Assembly (NCBI RefSeq): GCF_005116445.1
Contig: NZ_SWBQ01000004.1
Coordinates: forward strand, 310,001 to 374,000
Direction: 5' to 3'
Length of the DNA stretch: 64,000 bases
From: Pedobacter frigoris
GTDB taxonomy: Bacteria > Bacteroidota > Bacteroidia > Sphingobacteriales > Sphingobacteriaceae
Part shown: one piece after another, positions 25,588 to 33,958 of the stretch
Layout: every line of letters begins with the position of its first letter
Numbering within the stretch: the stretch's first letter is position 1
Notes under the pieces: generated by a model
The model's database searches: none
What the model was told of the DNA's origin: nothing
Seen by the model: only the letters and a program-made list of their open reading frames with translations
Position numbers and translations under genes: made by a program

Positions 25588-28500
25588 ATGAAAAGAAAAA
25601 TACTCATGCTATTCTTGAGTACGTTTTTGCTGGTTGCTCAGGCAATTGCCCAGCAAATTACGGTTACAGGCAAGGTGACATCAGCCGACGATAAGTTAAC
25701 TATGCCTGGTGTATCTGTCAGGATTAAAGGAGGAGCCGCCGCAGTTCAGACCAACGCAGACGGCGCATATTCAATCAGAGCGGCAAAAGGCGATGTACTG
25801 GTGTTTTCTTATGTCGGTTTTGAAGTTCAGGAAATTACTGTGGCAGATGCTGCTGTGATTGATGTAGCATTGAAAACAGACTCAAAATCTTTGAACGAGG
25901 TTGTCGTAACTGCCTTGGGGATCGAAAGAAACAAAAAAACGCTTACTTATTCTGTGCAAACAGTAAAAGGCAATGACCTGAGGGATGCCAATCAGTCCAA
26001 CATCATCAATGGTTTGCAGGGACAGATCGCGGGCGCGCAGATCACCTCTTCAGGTGGTTCTCCGGGTTTGCCTTCAGAAATTATCTTGAGGGGGGTGTCT
26101 TCTTTAACCGGCGATAATCAGCCTTTGATGATCGTAGATGGAATTCGGGTAAGTAATGCTTCCTCGGATGGGACGATCAACAGGCTTGCAGATTTTAATC
26201 CCGAAGACATAGAAGATATCAGTGTGCTGAAAGGAGCTGCGGCGTCTGCACTTTATGGTATTGATGCGGCATCAGGAGCTTTGATCATCACCACAAAAAA
26301 AGGTAAGGCAGGAAGTATGCAGATCAATGGTTCTTACAAAGGGTTTTTAGAAACCTTAGGTAAAGTGCCTGAGCAACAGTCTTTGTTTACTACAGGTCTG
26401 GGAGGTGTTTATGATGAGACTTCTACTTCTTCATGGGGCAGAAGGTTCAGGTCGGACGAGCTGATCTACAACAATATTGAAAGATTCTTTGGTACTGGGT
26501 TTATCAATGATGTGAACCTGAATGTGAATGGGGGATCGGAAAGATACAACTATTACATGTCCGGCAATTACCGTGACGGGTCTTCAATTATTCCGAATAC
26601 AAATTCAGATAAATTGTCTTTCCTGATTAAGGGTAGTGCGAAATTGGCGAAGAACCTGGAATTGGGCGCTTCGGCAAATTATATCAATAACAACATTCAG
26701 GAAGGTATTGTTGGAGGTACTTCCGGAGGATATGCGAACAATATCTACCTGTACCCGAGAAGGTTTGATATCAACAGGTATGAGCAGCCGAATGGGGAGC
26801 CTTTTTATGAATATTACGACAATACCGGTGCAGATGAAACTGTGATCATGTCGCCGATGTGGGGTGTGATGAAAAATCCGAGAATAACCGGGACGCAGCG
26901 TGTTGTGATAAATGGTAATCTGAATTATAAAGTGAATGACTGGATTAACCTGTCTTACCGAATAGGGCAGGATTTTTACAATCAGGAGTTTTCAAATATT
27001 ACGGTGGAGGGCACGCCAAGTTATATGAATGGCAGACTGCGCGAAACGAAAGGCAATTATAAATACAGCACCAATATTTTCAACAGTACGTTTGACAGGC
27101 AGCTGATCAAGGATTTGAGGGCAACTTTGATTTTAGGGGCTTCCTCAGAGTACTACGAAGCAAAAACGAACTCTTTTACAGGAGAAAACTTTATTGTTCC
27201 GGGTATTTACAGTGTGAATAACATTGAGCGAAATAACCTGACGGTTACCGAAGGTTTTCCGAGAAGGAGAAGGTATGCTGTATATGGCGATTTTAAGCTG
27301 GACTATAAGAGCATAGTGAGTGTTGGCGTAACAGGCAGAAATGACTGGACATCTACACTGGCCAGAGCGAACCGCTCATTTTATTCTCCATCTTTTTCAG
27401 GCAGTTTCTCATTCTCTGAACTGTTTGAAAACAGGAGTTCATGGTTTGGTAAGTTGAGGGCCAGTTATGCAAAAGTAGGTAAGGATGCGCCGATTTACAG
27501 GACAAATACCAATTTGCTGCAAAATCAGGGTGTAGGAGGTGGTTACCAGAATGATCCTACAGGAGGTAACCTGGATTTGGTTGCGGAGACTACAAAAGAA
27601 ACTGAATTTGGCCTGGAGTTGAGGTTGTTTAAAAATCGTTTGACAGTGGAGAGTGCTTATTACATTAAAGAAAGCCATGATCAGATCATTACAGCGAGGG
27701 TTCCCCTGACAACAGGATTTGTGATCAAGGCCTTCAATGCGGGTAGTTTGAGAAACAGGGGTTTTGAGCTGTCATTGAGCGGCAGTCCTGTTAAGACCTC
27801 AGATTTTGACTGGAATGTAACTTTAAATGCCTGGAAAAATACCTCGAAAATGCTGAAGTTCCCCGGACAGATAGAGGTTTTCCCTTATACATTTGGACAG
27901 CCTTATACGGCAGCAATAGCAGGGTCGATGATCAATATGCCTGTATTGGGAATTATCGGCACCGATTATAAAAAGAATGCGGATGGTTATACGATCGTAG
28001 ATGATACCGGTTATCCAGTAATCAATTCGGAAAATTCACAGTTATACCTGGGCAACAGGGAACCGAAATTCAACATCGGGTTCCTGAATAAATTCAAATA
28101 CAAAGACATCTCGCTTTCTTTCCTTTGGGATTTCCGTTTTGGAGGAGATGTGTATAATGCAACGCGCCTGGGTATGATATCGAGAGGTATTGCAAAAGAC
28201 ATAGGTGAATATAGAGACCAGATGATGGTGTTTAATGGGGTAGTACAGCAACCCGATGGTTCGTTCGTGAAAAACACGAAGGAAGTAGCTGCCGATTACG
28301 CATTCTTTACAAACAGGTATACTCCGGTGGGGTCTAACTTTATAGAAACTGTAAACTGGGCAAGAGTGCGGTACATTACACTTGGCTATACTGTGCCGAA
28401 GAGCCTTTCGCAAAAACTTAGGGTGTCCAGGTTAAGTATAGAGCTGTCTGCACAGAATCCGTTTTTAATCACCAATTATTCCGGTGGTGACCCGGAAGTG

Positions 28501-28611
28501 AACAGTGCAGGTCCGAATGCCGGTGGCGGCGGGGGTAGCACGATGGGGGTGGATTATGGTAACATTCCTATTTCCAAAACGTATTCATTAGGTCTTTCAG
28601 TAGGTTTTTAA
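25588..28611 (+). CDS. SusC/RagA-family TonB-dependent outer-membrane transporter (PUL 1)
   Basis: A 1007-residue transporter that imports oligosaccharides with its SusD partner, driven by TonB. It has a signal peptide ending AIAQ (residue 21), a CarboxypepD_reg-like domain (about 22-100: ITVTGKVTSADDKLTMPGVSV to VFSYVGFEVQEI), a TonB-box-like LNEVVVTALG (about 105-114), a plug with QPLMIVDGIR and DIEDISVLKGAAASALYG, then a long beta-barrel ending in an aromatic residue (GLSVGF). The susD gene follows 10 bases later. The ligand is inferred from the GH18 gene of the same operon to be a GlcNAc-containing glycan. Confidence 0.95.
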   Translation: MKRKILMLFLSTFLLVAQAIAQQITVTGKVTSADDKLTMPGVSVRIKGGAAAVQTNADGAYSIRAAKGDVLVFSYVGFEVQEITVADAAVIDVALKTDSKSLNEVVVTALGIERNKKTLTYSVQTVKGNDLRDANQSNIINGLQGQIAGAQITSSGGSPGLPSEIILRGVSSLTGDNQPLMIVDGIRVSNASSDGTINRLADFNPEDIEDISVLKGAAASALYGIDAASGALIITTKKGKAGSMQINGSYKGFLETLGKVPEQQSLFTTGLGGVYDETSTSSWGRRFRSDELIYNNIERFFGTGFINDVNLNVNGGSERYNYYMSGNYRDGSSIIPNTNSDKLSFLIKGSAKLAKNLELGASANYINNNIQEGIVGGTSGGYANNIYLYPRRFDINRYEQPNGEPFYEYYDNTGADETVIMSPMWGVMKNPRITGTQRVVINGNLNYKVNDWINLSYRIGQDFYNQEFSNITVEGTPSYMNGRLRETKGNYKYSTNIFNSTFDRQLIKDLRATLILGASSEYYEAKTNSFTGENFIVPGIYSVNNIERNNLTVTEGFPRRRRYAVYGDFKLDYKSIVSVGVTGRNDWTSTLARANRSFYSPSFSGSFSFSELFENRSSWFGKLRASYAKVGKDAPIYRTNTNLLQNQGVGGGYQNDPTGGNLDLVAETTKETEFGLELRLFKNRLTVESAYYIKESHDQIITARVPLTTGFVIKAFNAGSLRNRGFELSLSGSPVKTSDFDWNVTLNAWKNTSKMLKFPGQIEVFPYTFGQPYTAAIAGSMINMPVLGIIGTDYKKNADGYTIVDDTGYPVINSENSQLYLGNREPKFNIGFLNKFKYKDISLSFLWDFRFGGDVYNATRLGMISRGIAKDIGEYRDQMMVFNGVVQQPDGSFVKNTKEVAADYAFFTNRYTPVGSNFIETVNWARVRYITLGYTVPKSLSQKLRVSRLSIELSAQNPFLITNYSGGDPEVNSAGPNAGGGGGSTMGVDYGNIPISKTYSLGLSVGF

Positions 28612-28621
28612 TCAGTAAGAG

Positions 28622-30136
28622 ATGAAAAATATTATAAAAACAATTCCGGTGCTGCTTCTGGTTGTAGCCACTTCATGCAGCAAGCTGGACATTAATGTCA
28701 ACCCGGTTAATCCGGTTACGGCCCCCACAAGTTTAAGGTTGCCGGCAATTTTGGGAAATATGGCTTATCATAATTACTCCCATGCACGTTTTTCAGCATA
28801 CCACGCTTTTTATATCACAAATCGTTTGAATACGAGTAAGATAGAAGCATTGTGGAATTATAACGACGTTACCCGTTTGGGTGCCTGGAGATGGCATTAT
28901 TTTGATGTGGGCAGCAACTGCAAAGGGATGATAGAGACCGCGCAGATTGAAGGTTCTTACAATTATATGGGTGTTGGTAAGATCATGCTGGCCTATTCTT
29001 ACCTGACGGCTACAGATTCTTTTGGCGATATGCCTTTCAAGGAAGCTTACAGCGGCAGTTTTAACCCTGTGTATGACACTCAGCAGGCAGTGTATGAGGG
29101 AATTGCTCAGTTGCTGGAAGATGGATTAGCTGACTTGGCTAAGGCCGGCCCTTCTGATAAAAGAATGGACGCGACGTCAGACCTGATCTTTCAGGGTGAC
29201 GTTTCAAAATGGGCAGCTTTTGCTAAGGCTGTAAAGGCCAGGATGTATTTGCATACAGCAAATTTTGACAATGGATATGACAGGACACTGAATACTGTAA
29301 ATGATGCCTTAAATACATTTAGTGATGCGATTTTTTATTATCCAAAGGGTGCGACGAGGGAATGGGAAATGAATTTGTGGGGACCTAAAGTTGCGAGTCC
29401 GGAATGGAATTTTGCAGATATAAGAAATAGCCTGGTAGAATCTATGCATACGGACTTTCTGATGAATTATCTGACCGTAAATGAAAATGGACTGGTGCAT
29501 GACCCAAGGTTATATAAACTGACTACTCCGGGAGCAAATAATAAATATTTGTCGGCCAGAGCATCTGAAGGAACCTCTACGGCCGGATTGCCAACCGGAA
29601 CTACAATGGCTGATTTTGCCAACCTGTACAATGGATTCTGGACAGCAAATGATTCACCATTGCCTTTCATACTAAAAGAGGAGCTGTATTTTATTAAAGC
29701 TGAAGTTGCCTTTAAAAAAGAAGATAAACCAACCGCTCATGAAGCTTATAAGGCAGGGATTGAAGCGAACTTAAGAAGACTAGGAGTATCTGAACAAGAC
29801 ATTACAGCTTATATGGGCAGTTCAAAAGTTATCTCAAGTGCAGGCAATTTGAAAATCAGTGACATTATGATGCAAAAGTATGTTGCCTTGTACCTGCAGC
29901 CTGAGACCTGGGTAGATATGAGAAGATATGGCTATAGCGCTACTGCTTATCCGGGTATTTATTATCCTAAGAATGCATTGGCGGAATGGCAGGGTAAATG
30001 GATACAACGTTTGCCTTATGATAAACAAACGGAATACATCTACAATCCCAGAGAGATAGAAAGATTAGGTGCGGGAGCGAGAAGCTGGACATTTACTCCT
30101 GTTTGGTGGGCAGAGCAATCACAATTAAAAAACTAA
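28622..30136 (+). CDS. SusD/RagB-family surface glycan-binding lipoprotein (PUL 1)
   Basis: A 504-residue lipoprotein, signal peptide ending ATSC (Cys19), then Ser-Lys-Leu-Asp. It has the helical TPR-like SusD fold signs: YSHARFSAYHAFYITNR early, DSFGDMPFKEAYSG, WAAFAKAVKARMYLHTAN near 195-215, and the C-terminal VALYLQPETWVDMRRYGYS. It forms the lid of the SusC transporter encoded just upstream and binds the glycan at the cell surface. The pattern matches the SusD-like group with long C-terminal regions. It is second in a five-gene operon ending at 33,595. Confidence 0.93.
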   Translation: MKNIIKTIPVLLLVVATSCSKLDINVNPVNPVTAPTSLRLPAILGNMAYHNYSHARFSAYHAFYITNRLNTSKIEALWNYNDVTRLGAWRWHYFDVGSNCKGMIETAQIEGSYNYMGVGKIMLAYSYLTATDSFGDMPFKEAYSGSFNPVYDTQQAVYEGIAQLLEDGLADLAKAGPSDKRMDATSDLIFQGDVSKWAAFAKAVKARMYLHTANFDNGYDRTLNTVNDALNTFSDAIFYYPKGATREWEMNLWGPKVASPEWNFADIRNSLVESMHTDFLMNYLTVNENGLVHDPRLYKLTTPGANNKYLSARASEGTSTAGLPTGTTMADFANLYNGFWTANDSPLPFILKEELYFIKAEVAFKKEDKPTAHEAYKAGIEANLRRLGVSEQDITAYMGSSKVISSAGNLKISDIMMQKYVALYLQPETWVDMRRYGYSATAYPGIYYPKNALAEWQGKWIQRLPYDKQTEYIYNPREIERLGAGARSWTFTPVWWAEQSQLKN

Positions 30137-30140
30137 CGGT

Positions 30141-30899
30141 ATGAAATTATATAAGATATTTTTAGTCGCGGTGCTGGCCATGTTTGTGCTTGCCTGCAAG
30201 AAAGAGAGTCCTATTGAGGATATTGTTGGCAGCAGCAATGACGACCATAGGGCATCTCTGCGGGTTACCTTAAATAACAGGACTCCTGCTTTGGGAGATT
30301 CCATTGTAATAACCGCTTCAACCTGGCATGTGAGTGATCAGATTGCTAAAGTTGAATTTATCAGGACTGCGGTAGAAAAATATGCAGTTAACCTGGAACT
30401 GAACAATACTTCCCTTAATAGCTGGATAGATGATAAGACACCTGCTTTTCTGATAGTGGATTCACTGCATAAAGAAGAAGTATGGCGTACGGTCGACAAG
30501 AGTGACCTGAACCGGTATTTTGAGACACTTTCAGATTCTTACGTGATCCGTGAAGCCTATAAAGAGTTTAAGCAAGCGGATGCTAAGGATGCTGCTTTGA
30601 TCAATGCAATCAGTGAAGAGGGATTTAAATCCCTTAAGGACCTTTTGTCGAGGAGTATCAATGTTCTGGATTACAAAGCATTGTTTCCAGCTGCTCCTGC
30701 AGGAGATATCAGCGGAGCGTCGTTGACGGCTGCAGGTAAGGAGAATCTGAATAAGAACCTGACCAAGCAGCTTTTGATTAGCAATGCGCTAAAGACTGCT
30801 ACAAAAAAAGGAGATCTGATTGTGACGCTGAAAGTAAAAGTTACTGCTCAGAAATCTGCTGTAAACGAGGTAATTAATGTTTTTCAGACTAAGTATTAA
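30141..30899 (+). CDS. Unknown PUL lipoprotein
   Basis: A 252-residue lipoprotein (VLAC, Cys19, followed by Lys-Lys-Glu). I do not recognise the family. After the anchor comes a beta-rich stretch (about 30-80) with RASLRVTLNNRTPALGDSIVITAS, resembling the start of an Ig-like binding domain. A helical middle (about 115-185) and a C-terminal strand region (LIVTLKVKVTAQ) follow. Its place directly after susD, where SusE/SusF-like glycan-binding proteins usually sit, suggests a surface binding protein. It is four bases from susD and five before the PKD gene. Confidence 0.75.
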   Translation: MKLYKIFLVAVLAMFVLACKKESPIEDIVGSSNDDHRASLRVTLNNRTPALGDSIVITASTWHVSDQIAKVEFIRTAVEKYAVNLELNNTSLNSWIDDKTPAFLIVDSLHKEEVWRTVDKSDLNRYFETLSDSYVIREAYKEFKQADAKDAALINAISEEGFKSLKDLLSRSINVLDYKALFPAAPAGDISGASLTAAGKENLNKNLTKQLLISNALKTATKKGDLIVTLKVKVTAQKSAVNEVINVFQTKY

Positions 30900-30904
30900 G
30901 CATT

Positions 30905-32542
30905 ATGAAAAAAAGATATTTATTGTATTTCTTCTCGCTGTTCCTGTCTCTGGCAGGCTGTAAAGACGATGAGATTACCAGGATTGAACCTACCGGTGAT
31001 TTTAACGTGCACTTTGATTTTCCTCAGGGAGAAATTACTGCGCCAACTAAACTGATCCTGGTAAACAGGTCGAGGTTTTCGGAGAAGTTTTTATGGAAAT
31101 TTCCAAATGGGAAGACGCTCAGTAAACAAGGGCTTTCGGAAGGCGCTACCAGTGAAAAGGTTGTGCCGGATACACTTGTTTACGCCATTCCGGGAAATTA
31201 CAAGGTCACGCTTGTGGCATGGCAGGGGGGCAGAGTGGATTCCATCACTAGAGAGATCAATGTGGTTAAGATGAAGCCAAGGATTGTTGTTCCTGAGAAT
31301 ATACTGGTATTGGGTGAATTTGAATTTAAAGGACTGGCATTTAAATTTCCTGATAAGAACCTTACGTTCTCCTGGGATTTTGGTGAGCCTGGGTTGACTT
31401 CCACACTACAAAATCCGAAGGTTATCTTCAAAACCGAAGGTATACATACGGTGAAGCTAACTATAAATGACGGAGAAGAAACGCTGGTGACAACAGTGCA
31501 GGTAAACGTAAAAGGAGAGCTGGCGAAGATACTGTACTTTACTGATGTGGTGACCAATAAGATCTATAAATATGCCCTAACCACCAATGAGGCCACGAGA
31601 AAGGTAGAGCCATTGAGTATAACTACGGGTGTGAATCCATTTGGTTTGAGTGTATATAATGGAAGGCTTTACGTAAACGAGCCGGGCAACATCATCAAAT
31701 TTCCTAGTGGTGCTTTACCGGAAACGGTAGCCTGGCAAAATGGCGACGGGCAGATTTATTCTGTAGATCTGGAAGGAAAGGATAAAGTGGTATTGACTCA
31801 AAACACCGGACTTTTCACAGGAGCGGGTACAGGTTACCAGATTGATCCGTTTAACCATGCGATAGATCAGGCTGGAATGATGTATTTCGTGATTAGAAAT
31901 AACGGTATCAGGACGGTGTCTACAACTGCCAAGCAGGTGCAATATCCGGGAGCATTTATAACCCCTGCGCCGGCGGATAATGGTGGAACCAGCGTGAGTA
32001 CCTGGGTAGACGGAGCGATCAGGATTGTAAAAAATGAAATATGGATGTCTAAGGCCTCGAGTGCCGGTAAAGCCATCTTTGTTTATAGGAAAGACAAGAC
32101 CTTTTCTAAGAAAATAGATATTAACAGTGCAGTTAAGAGCTTCGTGGTAGATACAGTGGGCAACAAGATCTATTTCACGAGTAATTTTGGGACTAAGGGA
32201 TTGTTTAAGTGTAATTTGGATGGTACCAATGTTCAGCTGATCGATGATCTGGCAAATTTCTCTAACCAGGGAGGTGCTAATGAGCAGACCTTTGTAACGG
32301 GAATGGCGCTGGATATCAGGCCGGGCGATGCCAATGGCGGCTATTTGTACATTGGATTCAGGCATAATGATACCATTAAGGAGAATGTCGCTCCTGCTAA
32401 TCCTAATGCTTCGACGGTAAATGCAGCGGAGAAGGATAAGTCGGGCATTTACAGGTATGAGCTGAACGGCAGTAATGCGAAGACTTTCCTGATAAAAGGT
32501 TATGCTCCATATGGTTTAGCAATAGACAACACATTAAGGTAA
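30905..32542 (+). CDS. Surface lipoprotein with PKD-like domains and beta-propeller (PUL 1)
   Basis: A 545-residue lipoprotein (LAGC, Cys19, followed by Lys-Asp-Asp-Glu). Residues about 35-120 and 125-215 look like PKD/Ig-type domains (IPGNYKVTLVAW; FSWDFGEPG and TEGIHTVKLTIND). Residues about 220-545 form repeated blades of an NHL/YWTD-like beta-propeller (KILYFTDVVTNKIYKYAL, NKIYFTSNFGTKGLFKCNLDG, GIYRYELNG, APYGLAIDNTLR). No catalytic motif is evident. It is the likely SusE/F-position glycan-binding protein of the GH18 locus. An enzymatic propeller, such as a lyase, cannot be excluded. Confidence 0.82.
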   Translation: MKKRYLLYFFSLFLSLAGCKDDEITRIEPTGDFNVHFDFPQGEITAPTKLILVNRSRFSEKFLWKFPNGKTLSKQGLSEGATSEKVVPDTLVYAIPGNYKVTLVAWQGGRVDSITREINVVKMKPRIVVPENILVLGEFEFKGLAFKFPDKNLTFSWDFGEPGLTSTLQNPKVIFKTEGIHTVKLTINDGEETLVTTVQVNVKGELAKILYFTDVVTNKIYKYALTTNEATRKVEPLSITTGVNPFGLSVYNGRLYVNEPGNIIKFPSGALPETVAWQNGDGQIYSVDLEGKDKVVLTQNTGLFTGAGTGYQIDPFNHAIDQAGMMYFVIRNNGIRTVSTTAKQVQYPGAFITPAPADNGGTSVSTWVDGAIRIVKNEIWMSKASSAGKAIFVYRKDKTFSKKIDINSAVKSFVVDTVGNKIYFTSNFGTKGLFKCNLDGTNVQLIDDLANFSNQGGANEQTFVTGMALDIRPGDANGGYLYIGFRHNDTIKENVAPANPNASTVNAAEKDKSGIYRYELNGSNAKTFLIKGYAPYGLAIDNTLR

Positions 32543-32548
32543 TTACAT

Positions 32549-33595
32549 ATGAAAAAGATACTATATTCACTGACTTTATGTCTTTTGATCCTGCAGGCAT
32601 GCAAGAAGGACATTGCTGAAGTTCCGGATAACTACAATACGGGTAATACTGTGGTCAGGCAAAAGCCTGCAACCCCTTATGTGTCCAATACTGATTTTAA
32701 AATAGTAGCCTACTATGCGGAATCAAGAGAGCCGGATTCTATAGAACTCAGGAAGTATAAGATGATTACGCATTTGCATTATGCATTTGCCTACCCTAAC
32801 GCAGATGGTACAATAAAAGCTATTGCGAAACCGGCGAATTTTCAGAAAATGAAACAAATGGCGAAGGACAATGGAGTGAAATTCGCCGTCTCTATTGCCG
32901 GCGTTTCAGCAGCTGAAAAGGAAATCTATGAGAACCTGGTCAGGGATCCTTCCCTGAGAAAGAAGTTTATCGCGAATATTGTGAGTTTTGCGGTTAATAA
33001 TGATCTGGATGGAATAGATATCGACTGGGAATACCCTACGGCAGACCGGGGGAATCAGATAACCTACGAGGCATTTATGAAGGATCTCTCTGCGGAACTG
33101 CATGCCTGGCATAAATATTTGAGTGCTGCGGTAACTGCGGGAGTATACGCAGGAGGAATAAGAGATGGCATTACGCTGGGGGCTGTGGAGGCAATGGATT
33201 TTATCAATCTGATGGCCTATGATGGTGCCAATTATAAAGGCAATCCGAATCATTCATCCCTGATATTGGCTCAGGATGTGTTGAACTACTGGATCACCCA
33301 AAAAGGAATTCCTAAGGCGAAAGCAGTATTGGGTATGCCAGCTTATGGTAAGAACTCGGCGAATACTGCAATTACTTTTAGAGATCTGCTGAGACAGGGC
33401 GCTGACCCTAACCTGGAGTCTTTCACTGTTTCAGGATCTGTATACTATTACAATGGAGTTCCATTGGCAAAAGAAAAGGCTTTGTTGGCTAAATCGTCTG
33501 CTAACGGCATGTTGATGTGGGAGTTTTATCAGGATTCAAACGGGGCGAATTCATTACTAAAGGCTGTAAATGACGCCTTAGTCCGAGCCTATTGA
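32549..33595 (+). CDS. GH18 chitinase / endo-N-acetylglucosaminidase-type lipoprotein
   Basis: A 348-residue glycoside hydrolase of family 18. The lipoprotein signal ends LQAC (Cys18). The barrel begins near residue 50 (FKIVAYYAES). The catalytic signature DGIDIDWEYP is complete, with Asp157, Asp159 and proton donor Glu161. The upstream SxGG motif is relaxed to SIAG (115-118). MAYDGANY and the late MLMWEFYQD supply the usual substrate-assisting Tyr and Trp. It would cleave chitin-like chains or the chitobiose core of glycans at the cell surface. The length suits a compact single-domain GH18. It is the last gene of the PUL 1 operon; a terminator follows. Confidence 0.93.
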   Translation: MKKILYSLTLCLLILQACKKDIAEVPDNYNTGNTVVRQKPATPYVSNTDFKIVAYYAESREPDSIELRKYKMITHLHYAFAYPNADGTIKAIAKPANFQKMKQMAKDNGVKFAVSIAGVSAAEKEIYENLVRDPSLRKKFIANIVSFAVNNDLDGIDIDWEYPTADRGNQITYEAFMKDLSAELHAWHKYLSAAVTAGVYAGGIRDGITLGAVEAMDFINLMAYDGANYKGNPNHSSLILAQDVLNYWITQKGIPKAKAVLGMPAYGKNSANTAITFRDLLRQGADPNLESFTVSGSVYYYNGVPLAKEKALLAKSSANGMLMWEFYQDSNGANSLLKAVNDALVRAY

Positions 33596-33615
33596 TAATT
33601 GCATTTTTTATTCAG

Positions 33616-33645
33616 ACCCCGGTTGGCAGCGGCCGGGGTTTTTGT
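33616..33645 (+). terminator. Rho-independent terminator of PUL 1
   Basis: ACCCCGG (33617-33622 core) pairs with CCGGGGT (33633-33639), a GC-rich stem around GTTGGCAGCGG, followed by TTTTTG. It lies about 20 bases after the GH18 stop. Confidence 0.85.
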
Positions 33646-33680
33646 TGTAAAAATGCATACATAGCTCTGATAAATTTTCC

Positions 33681-33688
33681 TATTTTTG
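33681..33688 (+). promoter_or_regulatory. Bacteroidota -7 element
   Basis: TATTTTTG matches TAnnTTTG and lies 17 bases before the ATG at 33706, implying a very short leader. No good -33 TTG was found at the expected spacing. Confidence 0.45.
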
Positions 33689-33705
33689 CCTCAAAGTATT
33701 TATTT

Positions 33706-33921
33706 ATGGCAAGTTTTACACTTACTCCTGAAACCTGGAAAAAGGTTAAGATCAAATTTTTAAGAAAATATCGTGATTTGGCTCAAGTAAATCTTTCTTT
33801 TACTCCTGGTCAGGAGGATCAGCTGGTTCAGCAATTGATGGATTTGGTGAAACGGGATAGGGATTATGTTGAATTTACAATAAAAAAGGCACTTGCTGAC
33901 CCTGAGGGGAATAGATTATAG
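33706..33921 (+). CDS. Small conserved protein, CsbD-like at best
   Basis: A 71-residue protein starting at ATG 33706. The frame extends back to 33592 but that part overlaps the terminator and promoter. It is hydrophilic and helical: LTPETWKKVKIKFLRKYRDL, then SFTPGQEDQLVQQLMDLVKR, then DYVEFTIKKAL. The W-x-x-x-K start, the PGxxDQLV turn and the paired-helix layout recall CsbD-like stress proteins, but the match is weak. It has its own putative promoter and lies 37 bases before the S41 protease gene. Confidence 0.7.
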   Translation: MASFTLTPETWKKVKIKFLRKYRDLAQVNLSFTPGQEDQLVQQLMDLVKRDRDYVEFTIKKALADPEGNRL

Positions 33922-33958
33922 TTTTTTTGTGTATTTTTATATCTAAACGGATTCGTGC

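Noticed and set aside
31715..32365. Long minus-strand open frame (216 codons) inside the PKD/propeller gene
   Set aside because: It is antisense to a well-supported coding sequence, its composition is not protein-like, and it has no own context.
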